Shown: piece after piece, positions 18,980-28,733 of the stretch
Layout: each line of letters starts with the position of its first letter
Numbering within the stretch: position 1 is the first letter of the stretch
Assembly (NCBI GenBank): GCA_947503895.1
Contig: CANNFT010000002.1
Span: 496,001-560,000 of the forward strand
Length of the DNA stretch: 64,000 nt
DNA from: an uncultured Saccharospirillaceae bacterium
GTDB lineage: Bacteria; Pseudomonadota; Gammaproteobacteria; Pseudomonadales; Oceanobacteraceae
Reading direction: 5' to 3'
The notes under the pieces: generated by a model
The model's database searches: none
What the model was told of the DNA's origin: nothing
The model's input: only the letters and a program-made list of their open reading frames with translations
Translations under genes and position numbers: made by a program

Positions 18980-19419
18980 ATATAAATCCTCGTACCTACA
19001 ATTAGGTTGGTCGAAATGGATGGGTATAGCTGGGTCGTGCGTTTAATGATTAAATTTCGATAATGCGACAATTCAAAAGCGGAGAACGCTCTGTCCAAAG
19101 GCTTGCTGAATGATAATCAGATCCTTTATATGCTGAGGTTGCGAGCAGCGGATTTTAAAAACGTTTAATTAAATTTAAACGAAGTCAGTTACCACTTTAT
19201 GTTTGGCGTTTCTATATGTCAGAAACCTGATTTAATTTTTATTCTAATAAAATTGATTGAACACCATGACGATGAATAATGCGCAAAAGTTTTATAAAGC
19301 AGATGAAAATTAAGATGTTTGAATGCTAAGGTAGAACGTAACCTTAGCATTCAAATAATCATTGGATATTCTTAATTTTCTATATTCTTAATTCTTGGCT
19401 TTCTTAATACGCTGCCTAC
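18980..19419. other. Intergenic with terminator-like hairpin
   Basis: 440 bp, AT-rich. TTTGAATGCTAAGGT (19318-19332) pairs perfectly over 15 bp with ACCTTAGCATTCAAA (19341-19355). It lies downstream of the M4 protease stop on the minus strand and probably ends that transcript. The remainder, up to 18979, should hold the promoter of the SNTX-GEVED-SNTX run; I could not define it. Confidence 0.6.
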
Positions 19420-22400
19420 TTAATTCATATACACGTCAAAATCTTCTGTCTCGCCGTAGTACATTTCAGCACAAGCATTGCTACCGACCTCGGTATTCCT
19501 ACGCCAGTAATCAGAGCTGAATCGTTCTACTCGTAATCTGGCTCGATAGGGATGGATTATGCCATCGTCCGGTATACTGATTGAAACTGTAGACTTAACA
19601 TCACAGTCTAACCTACAACTATTATCAACTAATTCGAAGCTTGAGCTGTTTCCGTTTAATTTAGAATTATTTTCATCTACTTCAAAGTCACCATTTCGGT
19701 TTAAGTCTATCCACAGCGTTGCCCGCATTTTACTAAGGCCTTTCACAAACCTAGAATGTGCCTGAATCGAAAACATAACGGCTTGGTTATCTGGCATGAC
19801 CATGTAGACATCGCCTGTGTCTGATTCGTGAAAACGGTAGCCATCTGCACTACTAATGCTTCCAACGCTGTTTAAGATTGGGTACTGATATTCATAGTTT
19901 GAAATAACGGAGTTAATGTAAACCTTATCTAATTCTTTTGTAACTGAGGGTATGCAATACCCAGACGTGACATTGACCTGCTTTTCAAATGAACTAGACT
20001 GGGCGTCTGCGGCATACGCTATGGTTAATTTGACGGCATACTTGCCAGCTTCATTAAAATCGTAAGTAAATTCAGGTTCGCTGCTGATGGTTTGTGAGTC
20101 GTAACGCCATTGGAAACTAGGCTGGCGAGTTTGATCAACACCTGTTAAATCAGCGGTAAATTTAACGTTTGTGCCACTGAGGATTTCGTAGTTGAAATTT
20201 ACAATCGGCGGGGGTAAGGATTTTTCACTGTTCACAAGAATATCAATCACCATGCCATTTCCACTGGTATAGCAAGCGGGCATACTATTATTATTGCCTA
20301 CCGCTAAGCGTACGACTACTGGGCCAGGTGACACCGAGTTCAAATCGGAGAGTTTAATATCGACTGATTGGCCGGTGAGTGACTGAATGGTATCCATTTC
20401 ATCTAACCGAAATAAACCGTCGCGGTCTTTATCAATGGCGACGATTAGATGTTTATTCAAAAAGTTTCCATTTAACGTAAAGTGATCTACTTGGCTATGG
20501 TTAAGCGCTTCACCCTCGTAGGTCATAAATTTATAGAATTGGTTTGATTCCAATGCTAAGTCAACTGGGGTGTTTAAGATTGATAAACCTGTAATTTCAT
20601 TGTTAGATGAAAATTGGGTAGGCGTACATTCCAGATAATGTGGGTTCATGTATATATAACGATATCCTTCATGCCGTGTTTGATCCTGCATCAATAGGCT
20701 GACTTTAATCTGATAGCTATTTTCTCCAAATGGATAAGTCCATTCGAATTGAGGGACTTGAACATCAGAGTTATTGGGTGTCCATGTTGTTTTATTCGCC
20801 TCCGGTGATTCAGTATTCCAAATGATATTGACTTCAGATACTTTGGCAGCATCAATCGTTGGATCTAATGTGATCCGTGATTTTTCATAAAATTGTTCAT
20901 AGGTAAAAGACAAAGGTGTAATGCTGGATTGTGACGATTGAGGAATCATACCAACAGAATGTAAAACGGTTTCGACCTGAGAAAAACGGTCAGATCGCAA
21001 GACCACATCGGGTATGGTGAACTGAACTTCATTTAGCAAACAAGTGGCGAGACCGTTATACCCCATATTCGGATAGAAACAGCGCACAGCGGCACCCAGC
21101 GTGAGCTTAAAGGCATTTTCTATGGACCAGTTGTGCGTTTGCGTTAACTCGTGAAAGAATTTTCGAAATGGGCCTGCGGCAAAATAGGATGTATGGTTAT
21201 CAAAGTCGCGAGCATCGTTTATGGAGTGCCAGTCGTCAGAGGGTGTTTCGAAATATCTTAATCCCTTATTGGCCACTAAAACATCCCAAGCCATCCACCA
21301 TTTTTTACTGTTCATGAGTTTCTGGTAGACATCTTTTTCGGTGTAAGAACCAGAGGCATGTTGTGCAAAGTAATCTTTTAGTGCCATCGCAGCTAGATCG
21401 GAAAAGCCTTCATTGAATGCGCGATCTAACCCGTTGTCGGATTGGTTAACGTTCCATGCATTCACAGCATGACTGGCTTCATGAGCCACTACGTCCATCG
21501 TCGCGAATTGATAATAAGTGATTCCAGATCCCCAGCCATAATCAACATAACCATCTCCTTCATAGTTCCAAAACGAACTCATTGCGGGGTATATTGCACG
21601 TTGTTTTAATTGATTTAGCTGATATCCACCGTCCGGAAATATTTCATGCAAATATTTTGAGTACATTTGCATGGTGAGACCGCCATAAAAATGTAATGCA
21701 CTAAGGGGTTCAAGCGAAAAATATTCCCAGAAAAATTCACTGTTTTTGGATTCTCTAAATAATTCGCCTGAATCATCGCAGGTGTATTGGAATGCAGTAT
21801 CATTAGCAACGGCATCATTGCCTACATATTCTACGGTCTTAACGTAATCATTTTCTAAGGTGCATTGATCACCAGATTTTTTAACAATAAATGGGTAACC
21901 GTTGAATTCATTGAAGTACGCATAAGTAGGCAGCGTACGCTGATATACCAGTTCACCACCGTGGGTCGCGTAATCTAAGCCTTCATCGCCTGGGAATCGG
22001 TCAGGGTGATCCCATTCGTACTGTGTACAGTTTTGCATGGTGTTGGGCGCAGGGCTAAAGCAAACAACGCCTAATTTACTGTTACCAGCAATGCCGCCCC
22101 CTTTTATAAGTGTCTCGTCTTGAAATTTCGCAAGGCCATCCCATTGATCGATGATATTGAGTGTTTGGGCATCAACGATGAAAGTGGGTTTCGATGCTTG
22201 AAATGTTTCTGGGTGGATGAATCGATAATATATTTTATATACGGCCTTCGCTTGCTCTTTATCTATGTATATCGCTTGTTCTGTTTTGACATGTTTAAGA
22301 ATTTGATGGTGCGTGTGCGCTGACATGGCCGCGTCTTCTGCTTCATATTCCGTCTTGAAAAAAGCATTTTCGGCAATGGGTATGTCTTCCTCAATATTCG

Positions 22401-22767
22401 CGACCAAGTGACCCAATCCTTGTTGGATCATACCGGATTGGTCTTTGATGAGTACTGCATGGCTATTAAGTATGGGGAATCCCTGATAGAAAGCGGAGTA
22501 ATGTTCATACCCTGAAATGGATTTATCTAAGGTGTAACGGATCGCACTTTCATGGGGTTTTAACAATGATGCACTGGGTGCAATGGATTGTGCATTGGCG
22601 CCCTTTGAATTAGTACTAATAGGGCGAGATTCCAGAGCGCTCGAATCGATGTGTTGCCATAAATGAGCGTGTTCTTGCAACGAAATTCGCTCAGCCGATA
22701 TTGATAGCGCACTGCTGCCGGTCAGGCCAATTGCTAAGCACGTTTTAATCCAGTTTCGCAGGCACAT
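19420..22767 (-). CDS. Exported M4 (thermolysin-type) metalloprotease with PKD and GEVED domains
   Basis: 1115 residues, signal peptide 1-25 (ending SISA). The propeptide (about 30-215) has an FTP-like part (RYTLDKSISGYEHYSAFYQG, then VLIKDQSGMIQQGLGHL). The catalytic domain (about 220-625) has HEASH at 429-433 and the third zinc ligand Glu453 in NEGFSD, as in M4 peptidases. A beta-rich spacer, a PKD domain (about 885-960, FQWRYDSQTISSEPEFTYDF) and a C-terminal GEVED domain (about 970-1115, ending YGETEDFDVYMN) follow. The HEVSH and NEAFSD boxes of vibriolysins appear here as HEASH and NEGFSD, a tolerable variation. It probably degrades extracellular protein and could process the neighbouring exported proteins; the latter is inference. 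Confidence 0.82.
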   Translation of the reverse strand: MCLRNWIKTCLAIGLTGSSALSISAERISLQEHAHLWQHIDSSALESRPISTNSKGANAQSIAPSASLLKPHESAIRYTLDKSISGYEHYSAFYQGFPILNSHAVLIKDQSGMIQQGLGHLVANIEEDIPIAENAFFKTEYEAEDAAMSAHTHHQILKHVKTEQAIYIDKEQAKAVYKIYYRFIHPETFQASKPTFIVDAQTLNIIDQWDGLAKFQDETLIKGGGIAGNSKLGVVCFSPAPNTMQNCTQYEWDHPDRFPGDEGLDYATHGGELVYQRTLPTYAYFNEFNGYPFIVKKSGDQCTLENDYVKTVEYVGNDAVANDTAFQYTCDDSGELFRESKNSEFFWEYFSLEPLSALHFYGGLTMQMYSKYLHEIFPDGGYQLNQLKQRAIYPAMSSFWNYEGDGYVDYGWGSGITYYQFATMDVVAHEASHAVNAWNVNQSDNGLDRAFNEGFSDLAAMALKDYFAQHASGSYTEKDVYQKLMNSKKWWMAWDVLVANKGLRYFETPSDDWHSINDARDFDNHTSYFAAGPFRKFFHELTQTHNWSIENAFKLTLGAAVRCFYPNMGYNGLATCLLNEVQFTIPDVVLRSDRFSQVETVLHSVGMIPQSSQSSITPLSFTYEQFYEKSRITLDPTIDAAKVSEVNIIWNTESPEANKTTWTPNNSDVQVPQFEWTYPFGENSYQIKVSLLMQDQTRHEGYRYIYMNPHYLECTPTQFSSNNEITGLSILNTPVDLALESNQFYKFMTYEGEALNHSQVDHFTLNGNFLNKHLIVAIDKDRDGLFRLDEMDTIQSLTGQSVDIKLSDLNSVSPGPVVVRLAVGNNNSMPACYTSGNGMVIDILVNSEKSLPPPIVNFNYEILSGTNVKFTADLTGVDQTRQPSFQWRYDSQTISSEPEFTYDFNEAGKYAVKLTIAYAADAQSSSFEKQVNVTSGYCIPSVTKELDKVYINSVISNYEYQYPILNSVGSISSADGYRFHESDTGDVYMVMPDNQAVMFSIQAHSRFVKGLSKMRATLWIDLNRNGDFEVDENNSKLNGNSSSFELVDNSCRLDCDVKSTVSISIPDDGIIHPYRARLRVERFSSDYWRRNTEVGSNACAEMYYGETEDFDVYMN

Positions 22768-22875
22768 ATAAAACCTATTACGTCTTTTTAAAAAAATAAA
22801 CGACAGAACGGATGTTGACTGTCTAAAGCGTCGCTTTAATTCGTCAAAGTATTTTCTGACACTTCTACGTGGTGA

Positions 22876-22905
22876 CCCCCTGCAAAGGATGTCATTTGCA
22901 GGGGG
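22876..22905 (-). terminator. GC-rich hairpin downstream of the Hint-domain gene
   Basis: CCCCCTGCAAA (22876-22886) pairs with TTTGCAGGGGG (22895-22905), 11 bp perfect, 7 bp after the stop codon of the gene at 22912. No U-run follows on the minus strand. Confidence 0.6.
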
Positions 22906-22911
22906 CGTTTC

Positions 22912-25008
22912 TTATTGCTGGCTATTCATAAAATCTTGGTGCCACTGCGAAGGAATGCGATTTAGAACGTCTTCGGTAGACTCAACAACCGATTCAAATT
23001 CATTTTCACTTTGCATACCAAGATCGCCCACCATCATGTTGTTTGCGATCATGACAAAGCTTTCATCACGATCGACGTTCTGAGCGTCATCAGCTAAACG
23101 TGACAACCTAAGGTTGTATACGTTTTTATCGTAATCCACTGTCTTAACGGCCGTAATCCGATCGCTGGTGACAGCACCGCTGTCACTGACTGTCTGAATC
23201 AAGTCACCTTGTTTAAGACGTTTAGCCCAAACCGGTTGATCGGCAATGGTAATGACAGGGTGTGATTCCGTAAGCAATAATTGCAGGCCTGATTGGGTAG
23301 TGATTTCAATCATAGGAATGGTTTCAACACCAACTGAAATATCTTGAATGCTTAATGGAAGTGTATGATCTGGGTTATATTCACTGGCACCTAAAACCGT
23401 ATCGTTTAGTGTTAAAGACTCAATTGAGCGCTTTTCACCATTGGCCATCGTAATCATGGAGCCTTCGGCTAAGCAGCTATACACAAACTGCATTGGCGGT
23501 TGGATGTATTTGAACAGTGAATATGGGTCGTCTGAACCAATCACAAACAGCTGGGTTGTGGCAGGGCGGCGAGGGTGAAATTTCACGTCAGCAACAATGT
23601 GTTGAATCCAATGCGCATCTTCATAGCGCCCGAATTGCTGTGCGTTACCGAACGTTGTGGTATCTCGTGGCAAATTCCAGTTCAATTGCGTTTTGGTGAC
23701 ACGCGCATGGTCCGGCACAGTGATATCAACTTCGTTACCCTGAAAATCAAAGTAGGTCATGACGATATTATTGGCGAACATATCCTGAAGATTCGAAAAA
23801 TCAGAATCGTTAATCGACAACCCACCACCAATTTCTTTCATTTGTACGAATATATCCGTCGCAAATTTTATGTTCTCATTGGGAAGCGTGTCAGTGGACT
23901 TATACAATTTAACCACCTGACCAGGAATTTTAAGGCTGCCTTCAAACGGTATTTTTAGCAGAACCTTATCGTTGGGCGTGCCTGTGCCGTAAACATTTTC
24001 ATAGTCACAATCACCGTAATTACGGTTTAGGCATATCGTGATTTTGTTATCTTTGATGGTGTCACCATCTTTAGATCGATGATCAATCGGGCTGATTAAA
24101 TTAAGGTGGTTAGGATCACTAGGGCCATCCTTTGAACGAGGTGCAGGCTCAGGATCATCTGCAACATTTAGTGAAGCTAATTTCATGGTCGTCGGTTCGG
24201 GAGCCAAATACTCATCCAGTAGTTCTAGTAAAGACTCTTTGGAGTAATCAAGCATCATGTTGCTCTCTTCCATCACCTCTTTACCGTTCTCGTCAACTTT
24301 AACGACGGTAATCCAGGCATCCGCGATTAAACGTTCAGAGGCTGCTACTTTATCTCGCATAGCCTGACTAATGATGTCATAGGTTTCAATCGCCTTACGT
24401 TTCTTACCTTCGCCACCGTCACCGTAGTACTCAACAAAATTTGGCGTTGTAATGTATTCAAAATTTTCATTCATCAGCGCTAAATCTACTAACGTATAGT
24501 TCGTTGGTAACGTTTCGCTGTTAAGTGCAGATGCAACGAGATAAAGATCTTCTGGCTTGTTTGGGTTGGGTTTGATTGAAAATCCAGTGTTGATGAAAAA
24601 TGAACAAATGGCATCAGGCGATTGATTGCAGTCGGTTGAATCCGTTTCACTGGAAAGTGAGGTGGTTTTCAACGCCATGGATTTCGAAGCGATTGACTGG
24701 CGCTGTAACGAATCGTTAGAGGCTTGGCGTTCCATTAAAGAAAAAAGATAAGGACGAGAGTCTTTAGTAATGCCGAATCGCTTTAGTCGTTCAATTGAGC
24801 GTTTTTTCTCGGCAGGATTTGAAAAGTCAGTGGTGGTAGATCGCTGTCCCACTGCTAAACGAGATTGAGTAAAAGATTGGTTTTGCTTGAGTGCTGAAAG
24901 GGTGTTTTTCTGGCTCTCAATCTTGTTAACCGGCACTGCAAGTGCTGACGCACTCGACAGCGCAATAGCCGCGCTGCTAATGGCGATGAGTAGTGGATTA
25001 AATTTCAT
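22912..25008 (-). CDS. Exported protein with C-terminal Hint (intein/hedgehog-type) autoprocessing domain
   Basis: 698 residues; signal peptide 1-24 (ending ALA). Residues 25-511 have no recognised family; they include a Ser/Lys/Gln-rich segment, SPDAICSFF and an acidic, beta-rich middle. At Cys512 a Hint domain begins: CLAEGSMITMANGEKRSIESL (block A), the TESH motif near 580-583 (block B His), and VMIANNMMVGD near 651-661 at the place of the splice-acceptor block. About 40 residues follow. Cys1 and the block B TxxH needed for N-S acyl shift are present. The terminal HN of splicing inteins is absent, so cleavage or ester-linked transfer at Cys512 is more likely than splicing. The gene begins the block of exported proteins. 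Confidence 0.72.
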   Translation of the reverse strand: MKFNPLLIAISSAAIALSSASALAVPVNKIESQKNTLSALKQNQSFTQSRLAVGQRSTTTDFSNPAEKKRSIERLKRFGITKDSRPYLFSLMERQASNDSLQRQSIASKSMALKTTSLSSETDSTDCNQSPDAICSFFINTGFSIKPNPNKPEDLYLVASALNSETLPTNYTLVDLALMNENFEYITTPNFVEYYGDGGEGKKRKAIETYDIISQAMRDKVAASERLIADAWITVVKVDENGKEVMEESNMMLDYSKESLLELLDEYLAPEPTTMKLASLNVADDPEPAPRSKDGPSDPNHLNLISPIDHRSKDGDTIKDNKITICLNRNYGDCDYENVYGTGTPNDKVLLKIPFEGSLKIPGQVVKLYKSTDTLPNENIKFATDIFVQMKEIGGGLSINDSDFSNLQDMFANNIVMTYFDFQGNEVDITVPDHARVTKTQLNWNLPRDTTTFGNAQQFGRYEDAHWIQHIVADVKFHPRRPATTQLFVIGSDDPYSLFKYIQPPMQFVYSCLAEGSMITMANGEKRSIESLTLNDTVLGASEYNPDHTLPLSIQDISVGVETIPMIEITTQSGLQLLLTESHPVITIADQPVWAKRLKQGDLIQTVSDSGAVTSDRITAVKTVDYDKNVYNLRLSRLADDAQNVDRDESFVMIANNMMVGDLGMQSENEFESVVESTEDVLNRIPSQWHQDFMNSQQ

Positions 25009-25581
25009 AGAGTCTCCCGAGTATTCTTTTTATGATGGAGCAAAGCGCCTATTTCAATTATTAATCACTACTTTGAATGTATTAATAAATGTGTAAGAAA
25101 ATAAGCTTGGTTCAAATTGGCTGGGGAAATTTATTGATTTTAGAAGTGCTGCGCTACGGAGGATCGCGCCACATTTATCGTAAGGGATTTTTAGAGATTT
25201 ATTTTATATAAATGTCAATTAAAGAAAAATTAATTTATAGAGCGATTATTGATTGATTGTTATGCATGAGAACGACAAATAGCTGATCTTCAGTACGCCA
25301 ATGCGCACATTATTTTTTAACTGTAATGGAAAGCTGAGGAATGCGGACACTATGGTTGACAAAATTTACGATCATTAAATTAATGGTCTGTCCGATTGGA
25401 CATCACAAAATAGTGCTAGGAATAGACATTCACTCTCATGAAAAGCATCGGAGTGAAGCATTAAATGGCTGTACAGAATGTTTAAAGCGAATATCTTGGG
25501 CGAATCAACGCCTTATATTTAGTAATGAGTAATGTGTAAATAGCGAGTAACCTTGTATGAACCCCCTTAATAATTGAATGC
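25009..25581. other. Intergenic, AT-rich, no gene seen
   Basis: 573 bp between the end of comM and the start of the Hint gene. Short open frames here have no ribosome site and no recognisable translation. The promoter of the Hint gene should lie in the 25010-25250 part; several AT-rich patches occur but no clear consensus pair. Confidence 0.5.
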
Positions 25582-27099
25582 TTATACTCCTAAACCAATT
25601 CTTCTTTCTAACTGTCGATAGCTCAAGGCTTCAAGTATATGAGACTGATCAATGTGTTGGCTGTTCGATAGATCCGCCAAGGTACGAGCGACTTTTAGTA
25701 TTCGGTGATACGCGCGCGCACTCAATCCGAGTTTTTCTAAAGCATCTTCGAGTAAGGTGGATAACGCTCGATCAATATTACACACTTCAGGCACCTGTTT
25801 TTGCGTAAGATGTGCATTGGCACAGCCTTGGCGTAGCAACTGCGTGGTACGCGCCTGTTCAACTCGTGCACGTACTTGTTCACTACTTTCCGTATTAGGA
25901 TCGTCAGTCGATAACATTCCTTTTGGTAAGGCAGGCACCTCAATTTGTAAATCAATGCGATCCAACAGTGGCCCACTGACGGAGCTTTGATATTTTAAAG
26001 CTTTGCTTTCGCTGCAATCGGCACATCGTTTATTGGCTTGTTTTAAATAACCGCACGGGCACGGATTCATCGCCGCCACCAGCTGGAAGCGGGCGGGGTA
26101 ATCCACTTGTTGTGCCGCTCTACTGATGCTGATGTGTCCGGTTTCCAAAGGTTCACGCATGACATCCAATACTGTGCGACTAAACTCTGGAATTTCATCT
26201 AAAAACAGCACGCCATGATGAGCTAACGAAATTTCGCCGGGCTTAGGATGAGTGCCTCCGCCCACTAAAGCGACACCCGAAGCTGTATGGTGTGGTTGTC
26301 GAAAGGGACGGGCATAAAATTGATGCCGCTGCGGTTGACGTGAAACACTGTACAGCGCAGCGACCTGAAGGGCTTCTTGCTCTGACAAAGGCGGTAGAAT
26401 ACCGGGTAAACAATGGGCCAATAAACTTTTACCTGTACCGGGTGGCCCACTCATTAATAAATTATGCGAGCCTGCTGCTGCAATTTCCAATGCTCGCTTC
26501 GCATGGGCTTGCCCCTTTACCTGCGCAAGGTCTGGGCCATCATATTGATAAGTGGGTGCGGGGCTAGGCTGTGTTAGGGCGAGCGCTTCGTGGCCATGCA
26601 AATGTCGGCATACCTCTAACAAGTGTTGTGCGCACAAGCTTGCACTGTCTCGACATAAACTTACTTCAGCCTCATTTAGCTTAGGCAAAATTAAGGTACG
26701 CTCTGCTCGTGCACAGGCCATGGCGGCAGAAATGACGCCGTCTACCGACCTCAATGAACCCGTCAGAGCTAATTCGCCCAAGCATTCATATTGACTGAGA
26801 GTTTGATCGGGCAGTTGTCCGCTAGCGGCGAGAATGCCGAGGGCGATGGGCAAATCGAATCGGCCGCCTTCCTTGGGTAAGTCTGCTGGGGCGAGATTCA
26901 CCGTAATGCGACTGGCAGGGAATTCAAACCCTGCGGTTAAGATGGCACTGCGCACACGATCTTTGCTTTCTTTAACAGCCGTTTCTGGCAGACCCACAAT
27001 GGAAAAACTCGGTAAGCCTGCAGATAAATGGGCTTCGACATGCACTAACGGTGCATGAATCCCTACCTTCGCCCGCGAATATACAACCGCCAGTGACAT
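25582..27099 (-). CDS. comM: ComM/YifB family AAA+ ATPase
   Basis: 505 residues, normal for the family. ComM is a hexameric helicase that promotes branch migration during natural transformation. The N-terminal Lon-substrate-binding-like domain (VHVEAHLSAGLPSFSIVGLPETAVKE) is followed by Walker A GPPGTGKS, Walker B in GVLFLDEIPEFS, the sensor region AAMNPCPCGY and paired cysteines (CPCGYLKQANKRCADC). The ending RILKVARTLADL fits Mg-chelatase-like proteins. I start at the ATG at 27099, which follows a double GGGAT site and gives the family start MSLAVVYSRAKVG; an in-frame ATG at 27132 has no such support. It suggests, but does not prove, that the organism is or was transformable. Confidence 0.93.
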   Translation of the reverse strand: MSLAVVYSRAKVGIHAPLVHVEAHLSAGLPSFSIVGLPETAVKESKDRVRSAILTAGFEFPASRITVNLAPADLPKEGGRFDLPIALGILAASGQLPDQTLSQYECLGELALTGSLRSVDGVISAAMACARAERTLILPKLNEAEVSLCRDSASLCAQHLLEVCRHLHGHEALALTQPSPAPTYQYDGPDLAQVKGQAHAKRALEIAAAGSHNLLMSGPPGTGKSLLAHCLPGILPPLSEQEALQVAALYSVSRQPQRHQFYARPFRQPHHTASGVALVGGGTHPKPGEISLAHHGVLFLDEIPEFSRTVLDVMREPLETGHISISRAAQQVDYPARFQLVAAMNPCPCGYLKQANKRCADCSESKALKYQSSVSGPLLDRIDLQIEVPALPKGMLSTDDPNTESSEQVRARVEQARTTQLLRQGCANAHLTQKQVPEVCNIDRALSTLLEDALEKLGLSARAYHRILKVARTLADLSNSQHIDQSHILEALSYRQLERRIGLGV

Positions 27100-27591
27100 A
27101 TCCCTATCCCTGAGAACTAAATGTAGGGACACATGTTAAGAAAATGCGTCCTGAATGCCTACTGATAAAACGGCCCAGCTTCAATAACCGGAAAATATCA
27201 GTCAACAGTATGAGGAGAGCATGCATTAAACGCGAGAAATGGGAGGAGGGAAAATCGAATAACGAATTGTACAAAAATTTGATCTTATAGGTGTTTATCA
27301 GATGTATCCATTCAGCAGTTGTTCGTAATAAATTGGTATTCAAAAACGGCGATGGCTTGTTTCGCTACCCTATTATGAAGCTCTAAACCTACGGATGGCC
27401 CGGTTGCTTTGAGTTTTTGCTATAAGGGCGGTCTCTTCATTAGAAATCAGATTTCTCAGGGTTTCGACGGGATGACGCTGATGGCATGTAAAGCCGCCAT
27501 AAAGACCAACTCCTCCTGATACATGTCGCTCCCACTTTTCCACACGAGCAGCTACTTTATATAAATATAATTAAAAAAAGGATATAGCCTC
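27100..27591. other. Divergent intergenic region
   Basis: 492 bp between comM (minus) and the PldA-like gene (plus). A 79-codon minus-strand open frame at 27104-27343 is hydrophobic but overlaps the comM start, and I take it as chance. The ribosome site of the plus-strand gene, AAAAAGGATATAG, is at its right end. Confidence 0.45.
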
Positions 27592-28733
27592 ATGTCGACT
27601 TTGAGAGCGTTAATTCTGACGAGCAGCATGTTATGTGCTAGTTCCGTCAGCATGGCAAACATAACAGATGGCCGTTTCCTGCCATACGGTGATAATTATT
27701 TGATTTGGCAGTATACAGAGCATAAGAAGTATTCAGCGAATGCTGGCAACAGAGATGAGGAAAGTGCAGAAGCTGCTTACGGCTTTGAATACGTATTAAT
27801 GGATTTCCAGAGAAGTGCTGAAAGAAATCCACGACTACAACGTGCAGCAAGCAAAGCGGAAAGGTTATCCGATGCGCAAATATTGGCCATAATAGAATGG
27901 GACGGTGAATCAGCGTTAAAAGATGTAGTGAGTTTGGGCCTTGATGTATCCGACATGAAAGATATACAAGACTATCTCAAACATAAGCTTTTACATGAAT
28001 TCAAAGATACCGATAAAACTTATTTCTCCTTTTCATATAACGGTCAATTTGATTTTTATGCCGGTACACGGGATTCAGGGCCCGTGATAAACCGCAAGAG
28101 CAATACAAGCTTTAACGTAGTTCATCACCAATTGACGAAAACAGGTCATGGAATAAACTACTGGAGAATTGGGAATTGGGAATTGGGATTTGGGAACACT
28201 GGTCTGATGGTCAAGTGGTTGAGATTGATGAGACCGATGGCAACGGTAATCTAAAAACCCAGTTGGCTTACCAAGCCGGTGACGATGAATACTTTGACAG
28301 CCTAAGCCGCGGAATGGATTTTACGAGTGTGATGATGGGGTCAGTTCATAAAAGGGGTTTTTCATGGAAGCTAAAGGGAAAATTCTACCTTGGGCAGTCT
28401 TCGGAAGTTAATTGGGGGCCGTATGCCGATGAAGGCGTCTCTTTTGAAGACTATGATCTATTGCGAATGACACTTAAAGATGAATACAGATTATGTCGTG
28501 AACAATGTTTTTTACCTAACGTTATCGTGGAAGCTGAGTTTGTGCTAGGGGATCGTCTTTTAAAAACAAACTCAACGAATGTAAAAATAATCTTACCGTT
28601 CCAGTTCAATAAAAAAGACAGTTCATGGTCATTACCGCTCATGATCAGGTTGCATCATGGACCCATGGAAAACATTTCAGATTACACTGCAGAATCGCAA
28701 TCTATAGGAATTGGATTTGCATTTAAGTATTAG
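27592..28733 (+). pseudogene. PldA-like outer-membrane phospholipase A, frameshifted
   Basis: Frame 1 runs from ATG 27592 to 28254; the rest continues in another frame to 28733. Joined, they give about 376 residues: signal peptide (ending SMA), then GRFLPYGDNYLIWQYTEH, as in the PldA N-terminal FxPYxxNYL block, beta-strand segments, and a C-terminal aromatic FAFKY typical of outer-membrane barrels. After the frame change the text reads GIWEHWSDGQ, matching the PldA active-site H-x-S-x-G (His142/Ser144 in E. coli), and SLSRGMDF matches the SRSWN box with Asp where PldA has catalytic Asn156. The frame is broken by extra GGGAATT heptamers at 28171-28184; removing two copies (14 bp) restores WRIGIWEHWSDG exactly. 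It could be a decayed or a phase-variable gene. Confidence 0.7.
28164..28198 (+). repeat. Heptanucleotide tandem repeat (GGGAATT) inside the PldA-like gene
   Basis: Units read GAGAATT, GGGAATT, GGGAATT, GGGATTT, GGGAACA. The two identical central units (28171-28184) are the extra material. Each unit gained or lost changes the frame by one, so copy number sets whether the catalytic half is translated. Confidence 0.85.
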
